In this document: positions 11,775 to 24,407 of the stretch, piece after piece
How the letters are laid out: every line of letters begins with the position of its first letter
How positions within the stretch are numbered: the stretch's first letter is position 1
Source of the DNA: Euptelea pleiosperma
Lineage: Eukaryota > Streptophyta > Magnoliopsida > Ranunculales > Eupteleaceae
Direction of reading: 5' to 3'
Length of the DNA: 64,000 nt
Assembly: GCA_035048495.1 (NCBI GenBank)
Contig: CM068547.1
Coordinates: 27,783,913 to 27,847,912 of the forward strand
Made by a program: the position numbers and the translations under genes
The notes under the pieces: model-generated
The model's input: the letters and a program-made list of their open reading frames with translations, nothing else
Told to the model about the DNA's origin: nothing
Databases searched by the model: none

Positions 11775-14700
11775 CGAGAGAGAGTGAGATAGAGATCCAT
11801 GATTTTAAAACTGTAGGATATATCTTGATGTATAAACAAATGCATATATCTATATTTTTTTTGATAAGAAATGCATATATCTATATTTAAGCACGGCATG
11901 GTTGGGTTCAGGTGGGATCTTGTTGCTCAATGCCTCGACATGAGTTGACTTTGGGTCGGGCCCTGAACTCCCAGACTAAGCCCAAACTGAGGTAGGAAAA
12001 GTCTAGCCCAAGCTTGGCCCAGAGTAGGGTTTGGCTCATCCAAGTTGTACCTTAATATGGGGCTGTATCATTCATTACAACACATCATCTTCTAAATTTA
12101 TTTTCTGCTTACATAAAAAAAGTTTAGTTTAATGGTCCAACAACCACTAGCGGTTAGCATACTAGTGTCTTGATGCTGGATAGGGTTGTCCAAAAACTCT
12201 TTAAACAACAAGGTTGAAAGCAAACTGAATAATGAAGAAAAAAGAATAAATCAATTCCATCCACTCCAATGGTGGCCTTTAGCTTCACACCAAGGATATT
12301 GAGCTTCACCTTCGATGAAAGAAAGTTACAAGCTTGAATTTCTTCTCCAAGAAAGCTTCCTTTTTACATTACAGATATACTCTATTTATAGATTACTCTA
12401 GTGCCCTACTTTAGTAAGAAGACGGTTTTCTAAACTACCAATAAAAAAGATGGTCTTCTGAACCATTTTTTCCCCTCTGATCACTTCTTGCCAAACTAAA
12501 AGTTTCCTAATAAAAGGATCCATCCACTTGCTAGTCTAAATAGAACTTTCTAAAAACACTACTAATTTCATCCAATTAAAACATATAGATGGAAACTAAC
12601 TAAACAGCTCGGATATCCCTCTAAAAGCTTCGTTTTTTTCTTTCTTCTTTTATATGCCTACCTCTTTTGGCAAGAGGACTGGTAGGGTGTGGTTTAGGCG
12701 TACCAAAAAAGCACACATCTTTGCTCCTGCATAACATCTGAATGCACCTAGGTCTACTAGGGGTTTTTTTTTGATAAGTACTAGGGGATGTAATAATGTT
12801 GTTTATCTCTGAGGTCTAGGATTAGTGGTTGAAGAGGGAGAAGAAACTTGCTCTAAGGTTTGATTGAATGCTTCTTTATCCAGCAGAGGTTTACCAAGCG
12901 ATCAAAATATTATACATTATGGAAATAAATCACTTCCATACAACTCAACTTGCAATACTTTATATTTTAACCCTACAGGCATGCTACTCTCTTATGTACA
13001 TATGAGAAGTAATACACCTGCAACACATATACTTGGTTTGTACAGAAAAAAAAAACACATATACACCAAAAGGTGGCCATCTCTTTCACACTCCTTAGAG
13101 ATGCTGATATTGTCCCTTTTTTTTTCATAGAACTAGCCCTTATTTCTCTGTGGGAGATCTTAATTTGTTCTGTTGATTTTTCTCTTTGATATATTTTAAT
13201 ATGCTCCTCCTTTTTGTATTGACTTAGAATATCTGCTTGCTTTTATTTTTTGACTAATAAATGGCAAAGCCACACTAGTTTGGCTTTTCTTATTGCATTA
13301 CTACTAGCAATGTGTTGTTGACTTCGTTACTTGCCAAAACTTCAAAATCCTATTTATTGCATTTTTGTGTTCATTTTGTATTCTTTTGAAAGAAAATTTA
13401 GAAGTTTGTATTGACTTTTTACTGTTTCATTTGCTTATGCAGCTGTGGTACGCAAGGAAATTCAGGATGAAACTGATAGAATGACTGGGAGGTCAAAACA
13501 GATTTCTCCGATTCCTATTCATCTCAGCATTTACTCCCCAAATGGTATTTGTATTAGCAAACTTGCTTTCTTGAAGAGGTGCTGTGATTTATGTTGTTTG
13601 AGGAATTTTTTTATCCTAGATTTTGAGCTGTTCAAATCCATATGGGCATTAATTTTTGTTTGGAAATTGTTTATTATCATCGTCATCATCATTATGTGCA
13701 CAATATTGCTTGTGCTTCCTTTGATGAGGATAGAGAGCCTGATGTTCTATAGATATTCATGAAGTAGATAAAATTAATCTGCATCAAAGCCATATCTATG
13801 TAAAGCTTACGGTTGAAATTCCAATTCCATCTGTCAAAAGCTGTTGATATGTCTTATCTGTAAGCAAAGTGTTCGTCCATAGTTTTTTGAATTTAAATAT
13901 TACATGAGCTTTTGGATTACATGAGCTTAATCTTTGACCAGTGTTGCATGACTCTAGATTAGAAAGGAGTCAATGTAACATGGACACTCCATTTTTAAAT
14001 TGGCTGTGTCAAACACCATGTTGTAGTGTGCAGTGTAGTCTAAAGCTTCGCCTAGGTGTGGCTTAGGCTAGCGCTTTGCCTAGTCGGGACCCCTAGCACC
14101 TAAAAAAGGACATAGGCAAGCTCTAGTACAAAACTGGTCGCTTAGGTGCGACAATGTGTTAAGGGTGCAAGGCCAAGGCATTTAATTGTTTGCTTAGGCT
14201 AGACATATAAAATTGATGTAACATGTGCTTCTTCTTCGCCTAGGCACGACAATGCGTTAAGGGTGCAAGGCCATGGCATTTAAGCGTTTGCTCAGGCTAG
14301 ACATATAAAATTGATGTAACATGTGCTTCTTCTTTATGTTGAAAGTAGACTTCCAGATTTACCTCTCGGTTATATTTTATTCTTCTTCTTTAAACTGATT
14401 TAAGTTGAAAGTAGACTTCCAGATTTACCACTAAGTTATATTTTATTCTTCTTCTTCTTTAAACTTATTTAAGTTGAAAGTAGACTTCCAGATTTACCAC
14501 TCATATATTTTATTAAGATCTATTTTGATTCGATTGCCCAAATTGGAGTTTAATTCAATATATTTTTGGGTTATGCACCTTCATTAAAAAAATGTTGTGT
14601 CAGATGTTGTTTGAACTCACGTGTCAAACAACATGCTCGACTATTTTTTAACAAGTCTTAATTTATTCAAATATTTTGTTGTCAGCTGTATATTGTTTGA

Positions 14701-17700
14701 TTTTAATAGTACCAGCTTATCTAACTACATCTATTATGTTTTGTACTAGTGTTATTAAAATCCTACAGTTTACGATTTGAATCCTACTACTTAAATCAAA
14801 TCTTAACCAAAATGATTTGAATCTTGTGTCTAAATCTCTTTAAATAAAGAACATATGATTTCTATACCAATCTTACAATTCTAGTACGATTTCTGACTTG
14901 AATCTTATGATTCTTTCAAATCTTATGATTGAAATAGAGTCATGGAGCATATTTCAGATGAAAACAATTCTCCACATTAGTGTGTTGAACTCCAACACAT
15001 GTATCCATGTCATTTTTACATGTTACTTTTGGACGAATATCATGGTCGATGAGCCACAAGTTTAATTTCTTATTCAAATCATCTAGCTTGGTGCTATTAT
15101 GGGCTAAACCCAATACAAAAGGTGGTCCATTGTAGTGGACAGTATGTGTTGGGCCACCTCTTGGGTTGGATGTAACCTTCAATCTCATCTTCAGTTGATG
15201 ATTTAGTCGCCCATTCTTGAAATCAATAATGAAGTGATCATTGATCAATAGGCACAAGAAAGGTGAAGTTTTTCAATGCTTAGGATCATCCAATCAGGCG
15301 TGGCTTAGGCTACTTCCAGTAAAAGGTGGCTTAATGATTGGATAATTTGGGTTGATAAATATGCACAGCGTGTGGCAGGAGTCTTGCAAATTTTTTTTTT
15401 ATAAGTATAATTTTATTGAGAACCGAACAGAGATTACAAAGACAGCCAAAGAGGTGGAGATGACCTGCGATAGGCAAGACTAAACACAAGCACAAATAGG
15501 AGAAACAAAACTAAACACCTTCTCTAGAGCAAACAAGATCCCAATAGACCTTGTTTCCACTTAGACATGATCTCATGAAGCGTACATTGGATCGTTCGAT
15601 TGAGCTACTCAATACAAAAGGTGGTTCAATGGTTGCACAGAGAAACCATTACACTGCAACGGTCTTTGGACCTGATGAATTTAATCAATCTAAGAAGCCT
15701 AACCTTCATGTAGACATGATATTATGTAGGGTGCGAATTAGAACTTCTCTTTCCCCCAATTCTTCTTATATGTTCACTTATCTCTGTATTGCCGAAGTTG
15801 AGCTTTTATTTTCATTGTTTCAAAAAAATTCTTTAAATATTGATCTATTCAACATCATCTTGAAATCAACTTGCTATGCAACTAAAGTTGATAGTGTTGT
15901 AGCTCTTAGGGTGTCTGGTCCTAGATTCTTAGTTTGATGATCGTTGTGCTATTTATTTATCTATTTTGGAAAATCAACAAAGTATAAAAGCATTATTCAA
16001 TTGAAATGTGGTAGGAATGATTTTCTGCATACGCCAATCAATTACCTTTTTTAATTGTGTATATTTTGTCCATTTTTTTAATTGTTAATTTGCCTAGATT
16101 CGCTTTAGGTAAGATAAGAGGCTTACACTTTGTACCGAAGGGCCTTTGCATTGTTTGTTGGTCCTTCACCCTTTGTTTTGTCTAAACTGTTTCTTTGATT
16201 TTTCTTGCGTTTACTGTTTAGTGGCTTTTGGTTCTATCTCATGCATGATATGAATGTAGTATGAGTTGTCAATTTTCTTTCAAGATTTCTTCTTTGTCTT
16301 ATCATGTTAACATCTTATGTGCGTTTGGTTGACACTGTTTAATGGTTTACTTCATTTGGCAGTTGTCAACTTGACATTGATAGATCTGCCTGGTCTGACA
16401 AAGGTTGCTATTGGTAAATTTTCTAAAACTTGCTATTTTCTTCCATTGGACATTTTTATGATATTAAGCTTCATATTTTTAATTGTTAATTAAAATCCTA
16501 TTTTCTCCCATTGAACTTTTTCATGATATGAAGCTTCATATATTTAATTGTAAATTAAACAAGATTGTTCTTGGCAGAGGGACAGCCAGATAGCATTGTT
16601 CAAGACATTGAGACCATGGTTCGCTCTTATGTTGAGAAGGTAATGATAAAATAGCCTCGTTCAACAATGTGTACTGCTGCTTTTTACTTTATTGAGTTTC
16701 ATCTCACTTTAGTGTACAAATTAGTAAGTGGTGGCACTGTAAATAATTGTAATTTAAGGCATTGATCATAAGCTTCTACTGTTTTCTAGTGGGGTGTTGT
16801 AAAACTTATTATTCTTGTGTACGCGTATCAATGCCTTTTTGTGGCATGTTGTAAAACTTATTATTCTTTTGTATGCCATTCAAGGTCTAAAATTTCAGTC
16901 TCGTTCATCATCTCAGAAAGGTGATGGAATTTGACGTCTGGACCGAGATGGCACAAGACGAATGAGACATTAAAAAAGATGATACTTCTTGATACGCAAA
17001 GATACAAATAAATATTACATTTGTTTGTATATTACATTAGAGTGAGGGCTGAGGGGCCTTCTCAGCCCTCACTCTAATATATTGATTTTACCGATCAGAA
17101 AAAAGAAAAAGAAAATGTGTTCTTTATCTTTTATCTGTAAAAAACATATATACTATAAAAACTAGATTGGTAATACTTAAATTGGGGTTTTGGTACACAA
17201 GACAATCCATACCCGAATGTATCGTCTCAATCTATGTAACAAGGACACCAACGTGTGTCGGTGTCCAACATGGATACGAAATACGTCGGCACATCAAAAC
17301 AGTTATTTCTTTATGCTAAAAGATATATCTCTTAAATACTTTAGTCCATGTTAAGTCTGCAACATAGAAAGAATGTATTTAGATTAAGCTGATATATATT
17401 CAAATCTCATACCATATTCAATAGCTGAAAACAGAATTTTTAATAAATTAAGATTTGTTTGAAACGGTGTGTCGGTATGTGTCATAAACACGGCAAGGTG
17501 TCTGACACGGCAAATTCTTACAAAACGAAGTGTCATTGTTACATAGGTCTCAATATCTTGAGCAAGATGCCTTAACCGAGATGGAATAAGACTTTGAACC
17601 ATGATGCCTATTTTTTTTTTTTGATAAGGTAAAAGATTATATTTCACAAGGGGAACAGCTACAAGACTCGCGGAGGTCGAGGAGACCTCCGAAGAGCGAG

Positions 17701-20700
17701 GACAGCGACACTGAAAGCTAACTACCTCTACACATAATAGCCTCCCATCTAAAGACCATGTCTTCAAATGTTAACCCTTTACATTCCTCGAACAACTTTG
17801 CCCAGAAAAAGATAAGACCTTTGATGTTGATAACAATGTTCTGGATGGCCGCCTCCTTGCCTTCGAAAATGCTCCTATTGCGTTCCAGCCAAAGGCCCCA
17901 CCAAACCGCAAAAGGTAACAAGCTCCAAAGTCTGCGCCCACATGGAGAAAAACATATGGTAGACCAGCTCTTGATAGTCTGCAAGACTGAGGCTGGGAGA
18001 GTCCAATAAATACGAAAAGCACTAAAGAATATACCCCACACATCCTTGGCTAGCTTACAGTGAAGAAGGTGGTTAACAGATTCCCCCGCTTCTTTGCACA
18101 TGACGCAATAGTTAGCCATCACCCAACTACGTTTGATCAGGTTGTCTATGGTGAGGATCTTCTCTAGAGATGCGGTCCACACGAAGAAAGCTACCCTCGA
18201 CGGGACTTTCCTCCCCCACACTCTAGCAACTGGGTAATCCTCACTCCAGAAAGGGATCAGCTGATTCGTGGTGTATCTCCACTTACTGTCCAACCACACG
18301 TAGAAGGATCGGACCGAGAAAGCCCCATCCGAGGACCCAGCCCAGCATATGACATCCTCCCTGGAGCTGTCCACTACTACACCTTCCAGCTTATGAAGGA
18401 TAGTTGCTAAGGCCGGGATCTCTCAATCTTTAAGATGACGTCTCAGACCAAGGTTCCACGAGGCCCCATTCTCATTCTCCACCAAGGCTTGCTGGACTGT
18501 GATATCTTTCAAATCTATGATTTCGTATAGTTGTGGGAATTCCTCTTTGAGGGCCTTATCTCCACACCACACGTCGTTCCAAAAACGCACCCTGTTCCCT
18601 TTACCAATCTTGAATCTAATACCCTCTGAGAATATGGCCGTCATCTTTTGGATACCTCTCCACATGCCACATCCAAAAGGGGTGCGGGCTATGCTGCTAA
18701 GCCAACCCGACAAATCAGCACCATGCCTGGCCTCAATAACCTTCCTCCATAGACTGTCTAATTCCTTAGTGAATCTCCATAACCATTTCCCAAGCAGAGC
18801 TTGATTCATAATTTTGAGATTCTTAACACCTAAGCCACCAGCTTTCTTGGGGGAACAAACGAGCCTCCAGTCCACTAATGGGAATTCGGAACCATCCGCT
18901 TGGCCAAACCAAAGGAACCGCCTGATCATCTTCTCTATTTTTCTGATCACACTGACTGGCATTGCAAACAGGGACAAGTAGGTGGGGAGATTAGAGAGAG
19001 TATTCTTGATAAGAACTAGCCTGCCTCCTTTCGACAAGTACTTAGCCCGCCACACTGCAAGCCTCTTCTGGCATCTCTCGATGACTGGGTCCCACAGAGA
19101 CTTAGACCTGTAGGCTGCTCCAAGGGGAAGTCCCAAGTAAGAAGTCGGGAGGGATGCTGTGGCTACCCCCAGATATGAAGCAAGGATAGGGGTATCTGCT
19201 GCATTGCCGACCTGGAAAACTTTACTCTTAGAAAAGTTGACTTTCAGACCTGACGCCGCTTCAAAACACACCAGAAGGCCTTTCAATGTGATGCATTGCT
19301 CCTTATCAGCCTCCAAAAATATAAGCGTATCGTCCGCAAACTGCAGGTGGGAGATCATAGGGCCTGAGACACCAACTTTGAAACCTTTCAGCATGCCTAG
19401 GTTGGTGGCTTTGTCAATTAATCTGCTCAAAGCTTCCACCACAATGATAAAGAGAAAAGGAGATAGAAGATCCCCTTGTCTCAAACCCCTAGAATTATGA
19501 AAGAAGCCTGCAGGGGAACCATTAACCATGACCGAGAAAGACGCTGAAGTGATGCACTTGCTGATCCACTTTCTCCAAATATGTCCAAAACCCAACCTTT
19601 GAAGAATGTAGTCTAGGAAACCCCAGCTCACATGGTCATAAGCCTTTTACAAGTCGATTTTGCAAACAAGGCCTAGATTCTCGGATCTGATCCTCTCGTC
19701 GATGCACTCGTTAGCCATAAGGACTCCGTCCAAAATCTGTACCGTAGACAAAGGCCCCCTACGATGGGGATATCACCTCATTTAGGACATTTCTGACTCT
19801 TGATGCTAGAACTTTGGCCAAAATCTTATAGAAACTGCTCACTAAACTGATCGGTCTAAAGTCAGCAATGTCCACTGCTCCTTGCTTCTTGGGAATGAGG
19901 ACCAAGAAGGTGGTGTTGGACCAGTGGTCTAAGATTCCTTCCTTGTGGAAATCCTTCACAGCAGCCATGACGTCTCCGCCAACAATGGACTAGCACTGAC
20001 TGAAGAAAGCCAAGGTGAAGCCATCTGGGCCCGGGGCCTTATCACCCGATAGCTCTTTAATAGCTTTGAGGACCTGCTCCTCCTCCTCTATGGCTCTCTC
20101 TAACCACGAGCTCTGATCAGGAGTGATGCTGTCAAAATCTATACCATTCATCTCTGGTCTCTCAAAGGAAGTCTCCGTGTATAGCTTGGAATAGTAGTTT
20201 ACCACCCCACTACTTATGTCCTCCTCTTCTTCCATAGTGATACCTTCAATATCCACCTTAGCAATATAATTGAACCTCCTACGGGCGTTAGCAGTGCTAT
20301 GGAAGAACTTGGTGTTGCCATCCCTTTCCTTTTAACCATCTGATTCTAGATTTCTGACGCCAGCTAACCTCCTCCATCTTGGCCAACGAATGATATCGAG
20401 CTTGCAGATCCGCCCTCTTACTCATCTCTTCTTCAGACAACTCTACTTCTTCTTTCCTGTCCAGAGACTCAATATCCTTTAGGATGGCTTGAAGTTGCAC
20501 GTCGATACGACCCACCACCTCCTTGTTCCATCTCACGAGTTGCTTTTTGAGAGCTTGAAGCTTCTTCCGTAACACCACTCCCGGTCTACCTTGGAAGTGA
20601 AAAGACAACCACCAACTCCTTACTCTGTCCTCAAAGTCGGGGATCAAGAGCCACATGTTTTTGAACTTAAAAGGTTTAGGTTTGGGCTTGGATCCCCCCA

Positions 20701-23700
20701 AGTCCAACAAGACCAGGGAATGATCTGAAGTGGGTCTAGGGGGCACTCTCTGGGTCAGTAATGGGAAGTGCTCTTCCCAATCCCCTGAAACCAAGAATCG
20801 GTCCAATCGACAAAGAGTTGGTTGACGTTGTTTATTGGTCCACGTGAACATACCCCCATTCAGCGGAAGGTCCAACAGCCCGAAACTGCTAATGAAGTCA
20901 TTGAATTCTTCCATGCTGCTTTGATTCTGCTACCTCCTTTCTTCTCATAGGAATATCTGATCGCATCAAAGTCCCCTCCTATGCACCAAGGAAGATCCCA
21001 GTACCCTGCAATATCCCCTAATTCATCCCAGAATTGGGTTCTCATAGAACTGTTTGTAGGACCATAAACACTAGTGACAATCCATCGAAAGTCGTCCTTA
21101 ATAGAACGACAAGCCAAGGAAACAGAGAAAGCTTCGATCAGATCCTCAGAGACTTCCACTATCTCTTTATCCCACAATATCAGGATGCCACCTGACTTCC
21201 CTATAGCTGGAAGAGCACACCATCCACAGTCCTTATCCCACAGACTCGAAATGAAACCCAAGCTGATATTCTCTAGTTTGGTTTCTTGAAGCAATACTAT
21301 CTTGGCACCACTGTCGTTGATTACCCTTTTAACCATAGCTCTCTTGACTAGGTCCCCCAAACCTCTGACGTTCCAAGATAAGATTTTGAAATCCATCTAA
21401 ACACCAGAACACCTACCCGATCAGCAACAGAACTAGAGAGGCCGACTCTGTCTCCTCTTAGAGCCCCTGCGGAGACTGGATCCTAAAATTTCTTCCAACC
21501 CTGACTTGTTGAGACCAAGCCTATGTAGCTCACTGAGAGTTTTGGGTGACAGCTCAATTCCCCCTGATTTACTGCGGTTCTCCTCTATAGGTGGCATGGA
21601 GGCCGATTCCGGTTCCCAATACGCCTTGTTTGCCTCGAAAGAAGGTGGGAGCTTTCTACTACTACACAGTGGCAAGGGCTCTATGGTGCCCGAAGGAGTA
21701 GTAACATCAATAGGGTGTCTTCTAAAATCTCCTCTATTGCCTCTGAGTATCTAGACTCTAGATGCTGCTTCGCGTCCTCCTGGGGCTAGGATTGGTTAAA
21801 ACCTTCATTGCTGGCCAATTCCAAGATAAGACGAACTACCTTGCACCCGTGTTTGTGAAACGTAATACCCAGCATCAGGCCCAAAGAAATGATGTTGGAA
21901 GGGGCTGAGGATGGCTGAATCGATAGGGTCCTCTCAGGAACTCCTGTAACAGAAGAAAAAGATAACATACCTGAGTCCAACTACCGAAGAGAAATCTTAG
22001 AAAGTTGCGCACATCCCCAAGTTCCTTGACCAGTCATCTGCTCCACAACTAATCGCTTGTTCCGCCGAACCAAGTCTAATCCAGCGGAATCAGGGGATTG
22101 TGGTTCCGTTCTTCTAGGGATTGTCTGTATGAAGTTACCATTGTCCGGCTGGATCGTCAGAGGTGTGGCGAGAATGGGGATATGCAGGTCTTTGAAAAGC
22201 CTCCCGAAAATACCACGCACCGGACGAGAGTAAGGCTCTTCTCCCTGAGTCGAAAGGTCTTGATTTACCTCTGTTACAATCCCGGCACCAAGAGAGTTCG
22301 TCTTCTCCGAATCGACCCTTATGGGAGGTGAGGACACCTCCTGACCCTGAATGCTTTGGGAGGTATCATCGCCAGAAAAAGAGGATAGGGCTCCAACAAA
22401 TGGCCTAAGAAGGGGAGTCTGGGTATGACGAACAAGACCTGTCGACAGTGGGCTGAGATAACGCGCTGGGCCCCTTAGATATCCTGTTAACATTCCAGCG
22501 TTGGGCTTCGATTTCGTGGGCTTGTTCAACCCAAGTGGAATACGAAAGCCCATCTCCATACACTCCAGGCTCTAGGCCCACCTGGCCCAGAGGTATTAAG
22601 TTAGCGCCTGATCTATGGTCCCTTCTATTGTAGTTATCTCGATCCCTAGACTCCGAAGCTACCACCTGTCTGGATCCATGCTTTCCCCGCCTTTTGTATA
22701 CCTTCAACTTTCCAATTCGAAATCCTCCGTTCCTGGTCCTTGTCGTACGCTTCTCTCCAACGTCTTCTGCGACCCCAATGGTAGGTGAACAGTTGTTCCT
22801 ATCTCTGTTTGCCCGTACGGCTGCCTCTGCTGGACCGAAATGTTCTACACTGCTACCATCTCTCGAGTGAAGATGGGGAGCCATCTCATCATCACTGACC
22901 ATGGTGCTGAACCCTTGCCACCTCCTCCAGGGTGGGTTCCACCCTGGCGAGAGTCGCCTCCTTCCAAGTTAGCGGTGTAGGGATTGCTGCTCCTGCGTCT
23001 CCGGTGGACTCCCATCCCCGGCTACCCTCAGCCTCTAGATACACCACCAGTTCAACTCCTCTATCCACCAGGGTAAATGACCGCGGGATGTCCCCTGGTT
23101 TGGCTGATACTCGAATTCTCGCTTCCTTGAGGTTCCGTAGCTCCAGTGATTGGTTGTCCACCTCGTTGAGACCGCCGACAACTTCGCCTAAGAGCTTAAA
23201 AAAATCTAGAGTCCAGAGGTGGAGGGGAAGTCCTCGAATAAGAATCCAAGTATGTCCCTCTGGGGCGATTTTGGGTGTAGTATTAACGTGAGGGAACCAT
23301 GCCGAAAAGAACACCCTGCAACCTCCTGCTCCTACTGACTCCATTCCACAGAGAAATCTGGACACCTCTACTGTCGGAGCAAAGTAGATCCTGCGCTGCT
23401 CGTCTAGCAACCGGAGGGCCACCGAGGTTTCCATCCCAATCAGACCTTGTATGGCCATTGCGACATCCTCCCAAATGGCGTCAGGAGAATCCGCCGAACA
23501 TACCACCGCCTCACTCCACCGTCCGAAAGCACCCAAACCGGAATTTGAGTAACAAGTCTTGATCACCGAGTGATGCTGCTGCCAAGTGAGCTCCCCGACC
23601 ACCCCAGGGTTATAGGTGATTTCCTTCGGTGATGGCAAAGGGCACCTATGCTCTGCCTGAGGGTGATGATTGTTGCTGGAGCCCACCACCTGCAATAGAG

Positions 23701-24347
23701 CCGCCACCGTCTTCCTCCATCCTTTCCCATCTCTTCCCATAGGGAAGCACAACATTCTATTCCGACCCGTCGGAGTAAACTCAATCACTCTGAGGAAGGC
23801 ACCACTGCTGTTAGATTTGGTTTCTCTGATAAAAGTCCTCCCTACTGCAGTTCTTTTCCTCCACAATGGACGCACAGTATGTCGGAATATGGCTTCCTCC
23901 AGCAACGCCGATAACCAAAAACAATCTCCCACTGAGAAGCAGATCTCAGCTACAAATCTTCCCCTCTTTTCCTTGATCGTCACCTTCGAGCATCCCACCC
24001 ATCTAGCAAACTGCAGGAATTTCGATTCTACCTTTATCTCTAGCATCTTTACACCTCCTTAGTCTGAGTAGTTCATTGAATTTTTTCTTGAGATCATAAG
24101 CGGAAAAAGAAGTACTGGCTTCTACCTTGGCAGTACTTGTGACCAATCAGCACCATGATGCCTATTTTGTCTTATGTTTTCCAGATGTGATTCATTTGAA
24201 ATGTATTGTCTAATAATTATCTCATTTCTGTTAAGGACTTGATTGAAATAGCATGAATATGTTTCTTCTACAATTCATATTTTTATAGTTATTGATATAA
24301 CTTAAGTGAGGAAGCATACAATTACTAGAATTATACTTGTAATGCTA

Positions 24348-24407
<60 letters not shown>

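Larger units (their letters stand above)
11097..13442. other. DRP1 intron 3
   Basis: 2.3 kb with two CA microsatellites (about 11504-11526 and 11740-11773) and two minute L1-tail insertions, annotated separately. The rest is AT-rich sequence without recognised elements. Confidence 0.7.
17598..24168 (-). mobile_element. Full-length L1 LINE with 17-bp target duplication in DRP1 intron 6
   Basis: The 17-mer ACCATGATGCCTATTTT lies at 17598-17614 and 24152-24168. Between the copies is a complete plant L1 on the minus strand: a 5' UTR of about 105 bp, ORF1 from 24046, ORF2 from 21396, a short 3' UTR and a poly(A) tail (poly-T at 17611-17622). The element is antisense to DRP1, which may limit premature polyadenylation. 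Both reading frames are broken, so it cannot move on its own. No 5' truncation is seen. Confidence 0.95.

Noticed and set aside
14940..15937. Open frames of 105 codons (-) and 128 codons (+) in DRP1 intron 4
   Set aside because: No recognisable domain or splice context, and they lie among repeats.
22932..24062. Plus-strand open frames over L1 ORF1
   Set aside because: Antisense shadows of ORF1, which has the clear coding signal.
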